DNA of 64,000 nt from Pleodorina starrii. Taxonomy: Eukaryota > Chlorophyta > Chlorophyceae > Chlamydomonadales > Volvocaceae. The translations under genes were made by a program, and so were the position numbers. The stretch covers positions 124,001-188,000 of the forward strand of contig BRXU01000037.1 in the NCBI GenBank assembly GCA_030267565.1, written 5' to 3'. Positions 1 to 11,900 of this stretch are shown piece after piece. Positions within the stretch are counted from its first letter, which is position 1. Each line of letters begins with the position of its first letter. Below the pieces are notes generated by a model. That model was given only the letters and a program-made list of their open reading frames with translations. It did not search any database and was not told the DNA's origin.

Positions 1-3000
1 GTTAGTACGCAAGCGTCCACCTGTTGGCGATCTACTTCAGGCCACAGATGCGCGGCACACTCTGCAGCGGCTGTCGCGCCTGAACGTCAGTTGTACGAGG
101 CACAGCCACATAACTGGTTTAAGCACTGTCGCAGTTCATGGTAGCAAGGTAATGCCACGCCACGACCGTCCCGTACGCTCACCGTCGAAGACCGTCGACC
201 CGCGGCACCACACCTCGCCGACCTCCTCCGACCCGGGGGTCACGTCGTGTTGGTGGCCGTGGTCGTCCTCCGCCACCACCCGCACCTGCGGTGGTGGGCG
301 CAGCGCAAGAGCGCGGCATCACATACCGTGCAGATCCTCTCTCAGCCTCCAGATCACAGAGCGCCAATCGGCGATTTAAACCACTTTTTGTTGCCACATT
401 CCAGAATACGGCAACCGCAACAAGACAATCCAGCAAACGGGGCACTCCACTACGCCAGAGAGAGTCAACCGTGGGAGCTCGCCTATGACTCAACGATTGT
501 CTTATCTTCCCATTAGTGCCGATCGACGTGCCCCCAGGCGTATCTCCACCTCAATCCGGCCTCATTCCACTACCTGCCCCCACGCAGCCCTCGACCTTGT
601 GCAAACCCTACGCCCTCCCGCCCCTGGCTTCCCTCCCCTCCCCTACTCCCTTCTCCCTACCTCCATGAGCACGAAGGGCCTGCCGCAGGTGAATATCATG
701 TCCATCAGCTGCGCGGGGCCCAGGGAGGCCAGGTCCACGGAGGGAGGCTGCACCGCCCGGGTAGCCAGCTCGCCCACGCTGAGACCGGAGCTTGGCGTGG
801 GTGCCGTGGCCGCCTGCTGGCAGGTATGCAGGCAGATGTGGGCGTTGGTGAATAGGTATGGTTAGGGAAAGAGTTGTGTGTAGGTCAGTTGTCAGCAGTC
901 GAAAATCGGTTGGGATTTCACCGGTTGGGTGGGGCTTCCTGATGTGGGTCAGGGCCAGGAAGGCCCGTCGCCGCCGGACAGCACATACCGCCGGAGCAGG
1001 ATGCGCAAGGCGTCAGGACGGCTTCTCGATCGCCCAGCCTCAACGCAACCCCATGGTTTTCGCCGTTTCATCCCGATGCACGACCTGCCGCCTCGCTCTC
1101 GCCCCACCCACCCTTGCGTCGCGTCGGCGCCACCAGCCGTACGGCAGAATGCTCATGGAGATCTTGCCGCACACCTCCGTCATGCCGTACGACAGGAAGA
1201 TCTCGCAACCTAGCACCGCCACCGCGCGCGCCAGAATGGCGGGGCTCTGCGTGCTGCCGCCGCAGCTGAGCACGCGCAGGCAGGCCGTGTTGGCGGTGGG
1301 CAGCAGCGGGTTGTTGGCGATCATGGTGAGCATGGTGGAGGCCACATTGGTGACGGTGACGCGCTCGCGCTCTGCGAGGAGCCAGCAGGGGGGAGGAAAG
1401 GGAAGGGACAAAAGATCGGGCGTCGGCTTAATTTGCGCACAGGCATTGCAGCGTGGCTCGACAAGATCCGCGGATAGGCGGATAAGAATTAAATTTCTGA
1501 TGTGGGTCGGAATAAGAGCTGTCGATACTGTCTTACATTCTTACAGGCGCGTCGCAAAGCAGCATCTATTGCACTGAACGCGAGGTTGAGAGGAAGGGCG
1601 TGCAGCAGCAGCAGCAACAGCAACGCAGTAGCTTCGCCGCCGCCCAGTACGCGGCCACGAGTTTTACGCCGTGTCAGGGCAAGGTGCCATTGTTCACACG
1701 CGCTTTCTCACCCAGCGTGAGGATGGCGTCGGCGGGTGTGAAGGTGCGCAAGATGACGTGGCGGCCTCCCACCAGGGTGATCGAATACACGGCAAAGACG
1801 TCCACCAGGTGAAACAGCGGGGCGATGTGGCCCCACACGTCGCCGCCATGAAGCCGCATCTCTGTATGCGCGCACGGTAGTTAAAAGGGGGAGGGTGCGA
1901 GCCGCGGTTCGTGGATCGACTCAAAAGCGAATTTAGTTGGTTTGCACGGGAGACAGGATGGCAGGCAGGGCAGGGCAGATTGCACGGCACGAGGGATGTG
2001 GGTTTCAAGGCAATGGATTACGGGGAGTGGAAGACAAAGATGCGTTAAGCTCCGCAGAGAAACAGATGCGTAAAGTTACGGGTCGTAGCAAACAGAGCCC
2101 ATGTTGAGTCCGACATGAAAAGATGAGAGGGAGTGCGGGAGGGAGGAGACGGTGGGATGTGCATCCCGTGGGGCGACTGCTGTGTGAGTTTTCAATGTCA
2201 CTTGACCCAAAATATTCCTCACCTGGGATGGTTCCGATGGCATGGAGCATTACGATGCGGTGGCTCAGGAGCACGCCCTTGGGCAGCCCCGTCGTACCAC
2301 TAGTGTAGTACATATGGTACGGATCTTCCGGATCCAGATCCTGCTGCACGGCAGCTCCCGCTGGAGCCGACTCCGCCGCCGCGGCGGCGGCAGCGGCCAG
2401 GGCGGCGGCGCGCACATCTTCCGGGTCGCGGCCCAGCGCCGCCGACGACTGTGCCGCGGTGGCAACGGCGTTGTGGTACGGCACCACGTGGATGAAACTT
2501 CCACGGTGTACGGCACCCCTGGCGAGCAGCCGAGCGGTGGCGGTGGCGCTGCCGTCATCCACCACGAACAGGGTGCTCAGGCGGAAGCCGGCGGCGGTCG
2601 TGCTGGTAGAGGGCGCTCCAGGGGGTGCGGACGTGATGTCCAGCGCGGCGGCCACCACGGATCCGAACTCGCCGGCGTGTGTGACGAGGATCTCGGACTC
2701 GGAGTCACGGAGGATGTACGCCAGCTCGGGGGGCGCCAGGTTGACGTTCTGCAAGGACGCACAGCCCCCGGGGTGGTGGTTCTGACGACGGAAGGACCGA
2801 CTTGGGTTGTGCCTCGTGCGAATCAAGCAGTGTCTTTTTGGTTAACCAGCGCCCTTTGCTCTCTACTCGAATTTTTTTTGTTAACCAGCGCCCTTTGCAC
2901 TCTACTCTAAGTTGAGCCCAAAGGTACAGGACCTGTCACCTGGCGTGCTGCAGGTGTTTGAATGCCGCAATGCACGCCGCTTGAGCGACCCGAGAGCGCC

Positions 3001-3848
3001 GCCGCTAGAGCGGCTAGGGCCGCGTGCATCGCCGCGTGCACCGCCGCGTGCAGAGAACCAATGGTTGCACCAAGGTTCGTTACACCTGGAGGCCCCCATA
3101 GCCATGGAGACGTTCCGCACCCGCACCCAAACCAAAAACCAGAATTGCCCCGCACAGGGCAACCCAGAGTGCGGCCGACACCCCGTACCCGCCCTGATGT
3201 TATAGTGAGGAGAGAGAGTCTGGGAGGGAAAAGGGAACCCATACCCACCACGTTGACGATCACGGCCCGCAGCAGCGCCGCGGCGTAGTGCAGCTCAAGC
3301 ACCTCGCTGGTGTTGCGAAGCATCACAGCAACGCGGCTGCCGCGACGCACACCAACCGCCAGAAGTGCGGCTGCCGCGGCCACGGACCGATCGTGCAGCT
3401 GTGAGTAGGTGAGCAGTCGATCGACCACGGGGGGCGCGGCCGCGGAAGCGGGAGGTGGCGCAGCGGCCTCGGACGGGGTCGCTGGCGCAGTAGCGCTTGG
3501 CGGCGGGGCCAGATCTACCACCGCCAAACGGCGGCCGAAGCGCGCATTGGCGTAAGCCAAGCAGCACCAGGCGTCCAGCGACGGGGTGAAGGAGGGGATG
3601 ATGGCTCCGGCGGGGGTGCCGAGAGCAGCAGGCGCGGGGAAAGGGGGAGCATCGGCCGCGCCGATGGCGGGGAGGGTTGCCTCGGGCGCCGGCGCCTCAC
3701 CCCCAGCCGCGACCGCCATAGAGGCGGTGGGTAAGGGTGCTACCGCGGCCGCTGGTTCTCCCGCCGCAGCTTCCGGTTCCGGGGGCGCATGGTCAAAGTT
3801 ATCATCGGGGGCTGCAGCTTCAGCTCTTCCGCTACTCTTGTTTCCCAT
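1..3848 (-). CDS. AMP-forming acyl-CoA synthetase-like protein, 3' end outside window
   Basis: Members of this superfamily (ANL adenylating enzymes) activate a carboxylate with ATP to an acyl-adenylate and then usually form a CoA thioester. Six exons are read: 3249-3848, 2223-2748, 1712-1861, 1112-1371, 661-816 and 183-285, all GT-AG and phase-consistent; the rest lies beyond base 1. Exon 2 has the P-loop signature YTSGTTGLPKGV, exon 4 the adenylate-binding YGMTE motif, and exon 6 the VGEVWCRG segment that precedes the hinge in this family. The C-terminal subdomain with the catalytic lysine is not in the window. The start MGNKSSGR fits an N-myristoylation signal (Gly2, Ser6). Residues about 5-70 are an Ala/Pro/Glu-rich leader. 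The ends of exons 4 and 5 are the least certain. A long-chain fatty acyl substrate is a guess; a 4-coumarate-CoA-ligase-like activity is equally possible. Confidence 0.85.
2840..2898 (-). repeat. 40-bp direct repeat in intron 1 of the synthetase gene
   Basis: The 19-mer GTTAACCAGCGCCCTTTGC occurs at 2840-2858 and again at 2880-2898, each followed by a diverged CTCTACTC stretch, giving an imperfect two-unit tandem of about 40 bp. Confidence 0.75.
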
Positions 3849-3895
3849 GGCTTTCTCTGCAGGATCACCTCAATTCCATCAAGTGAATCAATATC

Positions 3896-3905
3896 TGTAT
3901 ATAAA
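3896..3905 (-). promoter_or_regulatory. TATA-like box upstream of the acyl-CoA synthetase-like gene
   Basis: On the minus strand the sequence reads TTTATATACA about 50 bp upstream of the chosen ATG at 3848. This is the right place for a core promoter with a short 5' UTR. The match is by motif only. Confidence 0.35.
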
Positions 3906-5769
3906 TTTGCTGTATCACCGCGAAGCCAAAGCTAGACCCTAACTGCAACCGGCTAGAAATTTGGGAATGTCTCACGAAAAGTATTAGTGAAACTTTCAAG
4001 TTAATCTGAAAATTGTTTACAATTGCAGATTAGCAATATGCTTTGGATATTGCAGCGACACGCTAGAATGCTCTGCAGCGTTTTATCAAGTAGCTGAACG
4101 TTGTGGGCACCACATATGTGGGCCATGGTGGATGAATGTCAACGATGCAGTTGCGGGTTGGTCCTTCCGAGCTGTAACGCCTTGCAGCCTCGCCTGCGGG
4201 CGTCACTCTCGGACGGGCAGACCGTTACAACCGTCACCCCGCAACTGTGGCGTGGTTGCTGGACAGCACAGAAGGACACACCACACAAGCCTGTCGCCAA
4301 GCATACTTCGATATAGAAATTTCACATCTTTTCCCCCTCGTTTGTCCACCATTTGGAACCAAGCCAAGAATGGACGTATGAGGCGTTTCAGCAGCGGAGC
4401 CTCTTCTGTCCTCCACCTCCTTCAGGCTCATTCCGCCCTCGGCCAAAATGTGATGCTATATCTGCTCGTATTACGCAACACCCCACGTTTGTCCACCATT
4501 TGGACACCGCATAGCGGTGTCTCGAGCCCACAATCAAACGTGCGAACGCCTGCCTAACAAGATCCGACAACTTCGTTTGGCAAGTCACCTTCATACATAC
4601 GCCTTGACACATACAGGCAGAAAGTATAATGGGTCCCGGAAGCTAGAGGCCACAGCTTGAATTACAACCGTGGCATTCGCAACTAAGTGCGCGATATAAT
4701 AAGTCGAGGTCATAAGACTTGTCCGGCTGTGTCCAGAGCAGGTAGACCATGGACGACCCTGGAGCCTGGACGACCATGGTTCGGCGCGATTTTGCACAGC
4801 CTCGGGTTTCAAAGGGGCGAGAAACAGGCAACACACAGGGAACGGCGCGGAACGGCGGCTTGCGTGAGCTGCCAGCCCATGAACACGAAGCTGTCCGTCT
4901 CTGCCGAACCCCCAATCGTCGCACACGTAACCGCACACAAAGCCCCAGCCGCGACGCGCCCCTCTGATGACCCTTTGATGAGCGCGGACACTTTGCAATC
5001 CACGACGCCATCGCCTTCGGCCATTCCTCCTCCCCCGACGGTGCAAGCTCGCTGGGGCCTGGAAGCTGGGAACTTTCCAAACGCGCGCCACCCTGCGCCA
5101 CTCGTGTCGACGGTGCTCTCACTCGGCATACAAGGACACGGCACCCGGTGTGCAGTGCGGATCGGCATCTCGGGAGTCGGGAACCACTAGGGTCGCCCGG
5201 GCGGCGCAGCCTATCGGTAGACACGAACGTGAAGCGCCCGTCGATACGGCCGAAGTTGACAAAGTTGACCGAAATCTTCGATACCTATCTATGGCCGTCG
5301 CGACGGTGGCTTTTGTTGGAAAAGTGGGACCTGGGAACGGTCGGACTAGACCAAATTGTCATAGCCGTTACACGCACGTGGTCGGGTACCGTTGATTGCG
5401 CTCTGCTACCGACTGCCCTTGCGCTCGTGCGTTGCGTTGCGGACTTGCGGTGCGTCTGTGGCCTGCAGGCCGCGCAAGTCCAGCTGTCACGCTATCTCGT
5501 GTGATTGCCATAGAGTGTGGCAGATACGGAGAACCTTTGCCTGATTAGTAAGAGCCGTTGTCGGTTAGTTAGGAGCCGTTGGGTGTGGCCCCTTCGGATC
5601 AACTTCCGTGCACCGTTTCCGTGCGACGACAGAGTCGTCGACACTTTGTTGTTATTACATTTATTTGTTGTCATTGTACGGGGCCCCGACTGAGCAAGAA
5701 GCAATACAGTGCGGGTTCCCCTGGAGGTACGAAAAGTGCATTGCGCGGGCTTGTTATAGTCCGGCGGCC

Positions 5770-5798
5770 GTGCGAGACACCTTATCTGTGTCTCGCAC
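5770..5798. repeat. Perfect 11-bp hairpin with a third copy of the arm downstream
   Basis: GTGCGAGACAC (5770-5780) is followed by a 7-base loop and its exact complement GTGTCTCGCAC (5788-5798). The same 11-mer recurs at 5988-5998. Confidence 0.8.
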
Positions 5799-6110
5799 TT
5801 TGCAGTGTTAAGACTCTAAGTAGCATACAGTCACAGATCCGCGATTGACAGACCGCGTGACGCAGTCTTTGTAAGTTCTTTCGGTGATCCGTTTCGGTAA
5901 TCCGTCCTCCGAGGAGGATATCGTGCCCAGGTCGCCCTAGGAGAGAGCTGCGTAGCTCGTCTCCCGAAGGCGCGTGCTCTTCCGTCAGTGCGAGACACAG
6001 ATTCTGTCGCCCGCAGGATCTGACGCCGGCATCGTCGGCTATTTTCACCTCCTTCGGGTCAAGCCCGTTTCAGAGAGTAATTCCGAATTACTTATATTCA
6101 AGAAGTGATT

Positions 6111-6375
6111 CCTCGCGTCAAGCGCGACAGCCGCCATTAGTCGGGCCCAAGGCCCTCGCATGTGCGGTTAGCCGGAGTCAAGTTCCTCCTCGTCCGCTTC
6201 GCGTTAGGCCCAAGGCCTACTGCTTTCATCTGCTATATCGTCGGGGTCAAGCCCTGCGTCAGAGTCCTCGCGTCAAGCGCGACAGCCGCCATTAGTCGGG
6301 CCCAAGGCCCCTGCATGTGCGGTTAGCCGGAGTCAAGCTCTCCCTCTTCCGCTTCGCGTCAGCCCCAAGGGTTCG
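6111..6375 (+). repeat. Two-copy tandem duplication, period 155 bp
   Basis: The segment starting CCTCGCGTCAAGCGCGACAG at 6111 recurs at 6266 with about 110 bp of near identity per copy. Both copies end in GCTTCGCGT followed by a CCAAGG-type motif. A related GTCAAGCCC motif precedes each copy. Confidence 0.8.
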
Positions 6376-6403
6376 GTTGGTCTTTCGAGTTTTCTCGTCG
6401 TTG

Positions 6404-6600
6404 AGACTCAAGGCCTTTGTTCTGGGTGGCTCAAGGCCCCTGCACGTCATCTGTTCGAGGCGTTCTGGTTTGATTGTTTTTCGAGGCTCAAGGCCTTTGT
6501 TGTGGGTGGCCCCAGGCCCCTGCACGTCTTCCGTTTGAGGCGTTCTGGTTCGTTCGTGTTTCGGGGCTCAAGGCCCCTGGTGTCGGTGGCTCAAGGCCCC
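6404..6600 (+). repeat. Imperfect tandem repeat, period about 80 bp, 2.5 copies
   Basis: Units begin CTCAAGGCC at about 6408, 6487 and 6568 and contain GGTGGC, CCCCTGCACGTC and GAGGCGTTCTGGTT in the same order. The third unit is truncated. The motif CAAGGCCC is shared with the neighbouring 155-bp duplication, so the two blocks probably belong to one repetitive element. Confidence 0.7.
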
Positions 6601-8282
6601 ACCCGTGCTGTGTGAGGAACTAAGAGCCCCAGGCTCGGCTGGTTGCGCTGGCGTGTCGGATCACATGACTGCACACGAACGAACCATGTGCCTACCCCAG
6701 ACTCCCCCCCCCAGCGTGCAACGCAGAAAGCAAAGCTGGAAATGAAGGGGTGCACATGAAATCAGGTGCGAAGCAGTTCCAGCCATGACCGCACGACAAT
6801 CCAAGCGTCCTGTCGGTAGGGCCGAGACACGAAGATAAAATGCCAAACGTACGGTGAACACCAAGTCTGCACGCAAGCAGGAAACACCTGGAGAAGTGCC
6901 CAGCCACAAACAACCAACGATGCAGCAGCGGGTCGCCAACACACTCACCTAACCACGGATCTGCCAAACAACAAGACGGCATGAGCATCCGCGGATCACC
7001 CCACTACGGACACATCGGATCTAGCACTGGCTCTGGCAGCTGGGCTCTGGCTCGGGCGTCACCACATCAGACGGACATCGTCAGCAATGGTCCCCACACG
7101 TGGCTCGGGATATAGGACCTGCGCGTCACCCAGCCAGCTCACGTTGGGCGGGCGAGGAACACGACGGACAGCCACGCACTACGCAAAAACATAAGCGATC
7201 TGGTCCCGCCTCAACTGACGCCTACTTCCTGCCAGGGTTCAGCACGACAACCTAACGCAGCTTAGCGTCACCTCAGTCGGCAAACTTCACGCAGGCCTAG
7301 CCCCTACCCGGGATATAGCTCTGGCTACCGGGCTCTGGCGTCACCTCTGTCGGTAGGCGTTACTATCCCTTTAACGTGGCCCGGGATATAGCATCGGCGA
7401 AGAAGTTGCGGCATCTACCCGCCAGCAAGGCGCAGGACTCGACAGTATCAGTCTCGGGCCAAAACGAATCCACTGCGTCAATACAAATCAAGGCTCAATC
7501 CGAAGGTCAGGCGCGGCGACCAAATCATAACATCACGACATCATGCTCGATAAGAACCAAGCACTTGGTCTCGATTTGCTGGGATATGCGCTGCATCCAG
7601 TAAGCCGTTTCACATGCGCCAAATATACATAAATGGCGCAACGTCAATGCGGCACACTCGCGGCGAGGCGTCACCGTAACGTAGATAGGATCATCCACCG
7701 GCTGCTGGCGAAGTCGGCTCCACGCAGAACGGCTGACCACATAATGCTGCGTATTGCACAAATGGTGCAAATACGATGACGATGGAAGTGTCTCGGCCAG
7801 GCAAAGGGAAAAGAGTGAAGATGAAAGACCTTACATGTCTCTTCCGCTAGGCCAGGTCCATAACCTAACGAAAGGGGCCTACTAGTTGCTCACAGGCGAC
7901 TGCCTGAGAGCAAATCGAGACAAGGCAGTAAGCCAAAGACTCGACTAAAATACGCGAAACAACTGTACGACATCCTACTCCCGAGGACTTCACGTAAGCT
8001 ATACTACGTTACGAACTCGAAAGCGAACAACCAAGACTGACGTAGAACCAACAAACTACGCAAATCCGCAATAACAGGAAATACGGACGGTAAACTGCCG
8101 GTGACGGTAAACTGATCCGACAGGCGGACGACCAAGACCCTCTTGTAAATCGTGTACGCGTTCGGTCGCCTGTCCGTCCTGAGCCTCGACTCCAACCTGC
8201 GCCGTCCAATCAGCAGCTTCCGCCGCGTCCAATCAGTGAGCGGGAGGGTCGGGGTAGAGTTACAAGGAGTCAGTCAGGGGGG

Positions 8283-8940
8283 GGCAACCTCTCCGTGGCC
8301 CAGCACCGTGATCGCCTTCACTACGCGCGCCTGCGCGGCGGAGGCTTTGATCCCACTTTGCGCAAGGCCGACATTGGTGACTACGTGTACTACCGCAACA
8401 CTACCGCCCGCAGCAGCTTGGAGGCCGACGCTCGGCCCGAAATCCTGCGTGTGGTGGAGACGCGCCCCTCAGGGGTGGTCGTGCTGGAGGGCAAGTGCGG
8501 CGGGCGTCTGACCGCCCACGTCACTCACGTGGCTCCGTGCCACCTGCCCATCACCGACGAGCAAGTTGATCCGCGGTTGGCCAAGCCGCCGCTTACCCTG
8601 GCCTGCGAGGTTTGCCGTATGCCCGACTCCGAGGAGTGGATGCTGCTGTGCGACTCGTGCGGCACGGGTTGGCACACATACTGCTTGAGGCCGCCGCTGG
8701 AAGGGGTCCCCGAGGGAACCTGGATCTGCGGCCACTGTCAACGCAAGGGTGTCACCAAGCAGCAGGTGGAGGCTCGCGGCGCGCAACGCGCCACTTCATC
8801 ACTGCAGCCCCCGCCCTCTCTCACTAAGCTTCAGGGTGCTTTCGCCATGAGGGCGCACCGGCGCGGACGCTCGCGCAGCAAGGCGGAGGCGGGCGTGGTC
8901 ATGTACGCCGGTAAGATACGCAACGTGCATCATTTTGCCA
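8283..8940 (+). repeat. Left arm of a 658-bp inverted repeat (gypsy integrase C-terminus/PHD)
   Basis: This plus-strand segment is the reverse complement of 9121-9778. Its translation is residue-for-residue the integrase tail and PHD finger of the neighbouring gypsy element, and other frames match too, so identity is at or near 100 percent at the DNA level. It is an inverted partial copy, not an independent gene. It begins abruptly at 8283 after unrelated sequence. The two arms are separated by 180 bp containing the last 63 codons of the element. Confidence 0.9.
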
Positions 8941-11900
8941 GCACCTCGGCGATCGCTGCGCACTCGCTGGCGGTTGCCGCCAGCTGAGCATCGATGACTA
9001 CGGGCGGCGCCGGCTGCACGGCCGACGCTGCCGCTGCGGGCTCCTGGGCGCCAGGCACGACGAGACGAGGCCGCAAGTCCTTGAGACTCACGAGCTCAGA
9101 CGTCTTGTCGGGATACTCTATGGCAAAATGATGCACGTTGCGTATCTTACCGGCGTACATGACCACGCCCGCCTCCGCCTTGCTGCGCGAGCGTCCGCGC
9201 CGGTGCGCCCTCATGGCGAAAGCACCCTGAAGCTTAGTGAGAGAGGGCGGGGGCTGCAGTGATGAAGTGGCGCGTTGCGCGCCGCGAGCCTCCACCTGCT
9301 GCTTGGTGACACCCTTGCGTTGACAGTGGCCGCAGATCCAGGTTCCCTCGGGGACCCCTTCCAGCGGCGGCCTCAAGCAGTATGTGTGCCAACCCGTGCC
9401 GCACGAGTCGCACAGCAGCATCCACTCCTCGGAGTCGGGCATACGGCAAACCTCGCAGGCCAGGGTAAGCGGCGGCTTGGCCAACCGCGGATCAACTTGC
9501 TCGTCGGTGATGGGCAGGTGGCACGGAGCCACGTGAGTGACGTGGGCGGTCAGACGCCCGCCGCACTTGCCCTCCAGCACGACCACCCCTGAGGGGCGCG
9601 TCTCCACCACACGCAGGATTTCGGGCCGAGCGTCGGCCTCCAAGCTGCTGCGGGCGGTAGTGTTGCGGTAGTACACGTAGTCACCAATGTCGGCCTTGCG
9701 CAAAGTGGGATCAAAGCCTCCGCCGCGCAGGCGCGCGTAGTGAAGGCGATCACGGTGCTGGGCCACGGAGAGGTTGCCTCCCGCAATAGCCATGTGCTTT
9801 CGAACGGCGGCTGCCCTGACCAGAACCGACCTGGCGACCTCCTCGGGGTTGTCCAGATTGAGGTCGGGGCTGAACCTGTCCTTTATTGCTGGCGGAATGA
9901 CTGGGTCAACCGCATGCACGATGGTGTAAGGGCACAGCTTGGTGGAATCCTGCACGGAGCAGTTGTAGCCAAGCATGATGGACGGTAGCTGCTCATCCCA
10001 GTTGGCGTAGCTGCCGCTGGCGTTGGCCATCTTGGTGAGCGCCTCCTTGACCGAACGGACCGCGCGCTCGCTCAGCCCGTTGGCCTGGGGATGGTTGGCT
10101 GACGTCTGCCGGTGATCGATAAGCGCCTCTTGAAGGCAGCTGGCAAACTCACCCTTCCACTCGCTGCCCTGATCCGTACAGACCTCCGCGCACGCGCCGT
10201 AGCGGCCCAAAATGTGCTGACGAAAGGCGAAGGCTGTCTCCGTCGCATGCTTGCTAGGCAATGGAATCAGAACCACAAATTTACTAAAATGCTCCACACA
10301 CACCATGACGTAACGGCTGCCTTGAGCAGTCGTGTTGAACGGACCACAGAGATCCACGCCCCACCGGTAGAAGAGTCCGCCGATGGGCAACGGGTTAAGC
10401 ACACCGGACCGCGCAGTGAAGGTAGCCCTCACGCGACTGCACGCGGTGCAGTGCTTCACCGTCTCGGCGACGTCGTTATTGATGCCCCGCCACCAGTAGG
10501 TATGAAGAAGGAGAGCCACGGTGCGCTTGACGCCCCAATGGCCTGACTGCTCATGCATTTTCAGCACCAGCTCACCCCGCTCGGCGGGGCGCGGAACGAT
10601 TCGGGTGCGGCCATCGAGACCCATCACGTAGAGCTGCTCACCCTGCCACCGGTACCGTTGCGAGCGCCGCTTGACGCGCTTCACCTCGGCCTCCGAGAGC
10701 CCTTCGGGCAGCTGTCCGGTCTGAAGCAGGGTAAGCAGATTCTGGTCGGCCCACGGCTCCGAGCCAGGGCCTGCATCGGCGCCGCCTTCGGGATCAAGGG
10801 CGCCGGTGGCAAAGACGACGAACTCGTTGGGCACGGCTTGACCGCGCTGAGAAAGAGCTGAACAGAAGCTGGCGCTGCGCGCTGTGCCAGCGCGCTGCTG
10901 TGCGCTGACGTTGACTGCAGCAATGTGCGCAGGGAGGGCGGAGGTTGCCTCCGCCGCAAGCACTTTGCCCACCGCGATGACACTAGACAAGTAACACACA
11001 TCAGTTGCGCTAGCCAGCAGCGCTCGGCGCTGCTGGTCGCTGACACGAGGCGACTCGGTTGAGCCCTGAAGAAATCCCAACAGCACCTCACCCTCCTCGA
11101 GCTTGAGCGAAGTGTAGACACTGGAAACGCCATCCCTGACAGGGCAGGCTGCACTTGGCGCAGCCCCGGTTGAATCCGCTGAGACGGCGGCGTGCATGGC
11201 TGCATTGACTAGCTGCCCCTGCGCCTCGGACGCATAGAAGGGCGGCCGCAGCTGCTGCTGCGCCACGGGTGCCGCTCGGCCGGGCAGAAGACGTTGCTGA
11301 ACGCTGGGGCCCGCTGGGCGGGTGGCGACTGACAGAGTCTCCCTCAGCAGCTCCATGTCCGTCAAGTTGCTCCAGGTCCGATACAGCTGATGGACGCCCG
11401 ACCCCAGGCGGGCCGCGTCAACAAGCACGGGGTTGCCCCATGCCTCGCACACCAAGCTATCTGAGCGCGGCTGCTCCTGCGGGGGGGCTGGACCCATCCT
11501 GACGGCTGCACCACAACAAAATCTCACACGTTCGGCGCCTAGGGCGCTCTGAGCACTGCTGACAATTCGCAACACGGCCTGCTGAGCCCTGACGTCGTCC
11601 GGCTCCCAGTAAGCAATGATAAGCACCGGAAAGCTGTCGGGAATTGCTGCGCGCAGCTCGGCTGCGGTGACCTTGGTCACGTCTTGCGGCAGACCGATGA
11701 GCGCGGAGCCCCAGGCTGTTGGCGGAAAAAGGTCTCCGTGACGATCCGACAGCTTCTGGAAACGGTGCAGCGCCAGGCCTCGAGCCTGCTCGCTGACGTC
11801 AGAATACAAATACGACCGCACTGGCACGCCGCTGCGGAGGCAGGCCTCGAGCCCTGACGCCAATCCGCCCAGCGGCTCATAAACAACCACACCCTCCCGC

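Larger units (their letters stand above)
3906..8282. other. 4.4-kb stretch without a recognisable gene
   Basis: No open frame here carries a domain or motif I recognise. The base composition is less GC-rich than in the flanking genes. The segment holds short direct repeats (TTTGTCCACCATTTGGA at about 4342 and 4487), a hairpin at 5770-5798, and tandem blocks at 6111-6375 and 6404-6600. A duplicated CCAATCAG motif lies near 8205 and 8230. A minus-strand open frame around 4800-5220 gives a Cys/Ser/Ala-rich peptide of no known family. The repeat-rich part (5500-7400) could be a decayed non-autonomous transposon, but no ends were found. Confidence 0.5.

Noticed and set aside
4591..5224. Minus-strand frames of 119-193 codons near 4.6-5.2 kb
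   Set aside because: Composition is mildly protein-like but no family, splice structure or start context was convincing; kept only as a remark.
8295..8987. Plus-strand 230-codon PHD-finger gene
   Set aside because: It is the inverted copy of the gypsy integrase tail; it has no promoter or own start and its last codons are antisense to the parental element.
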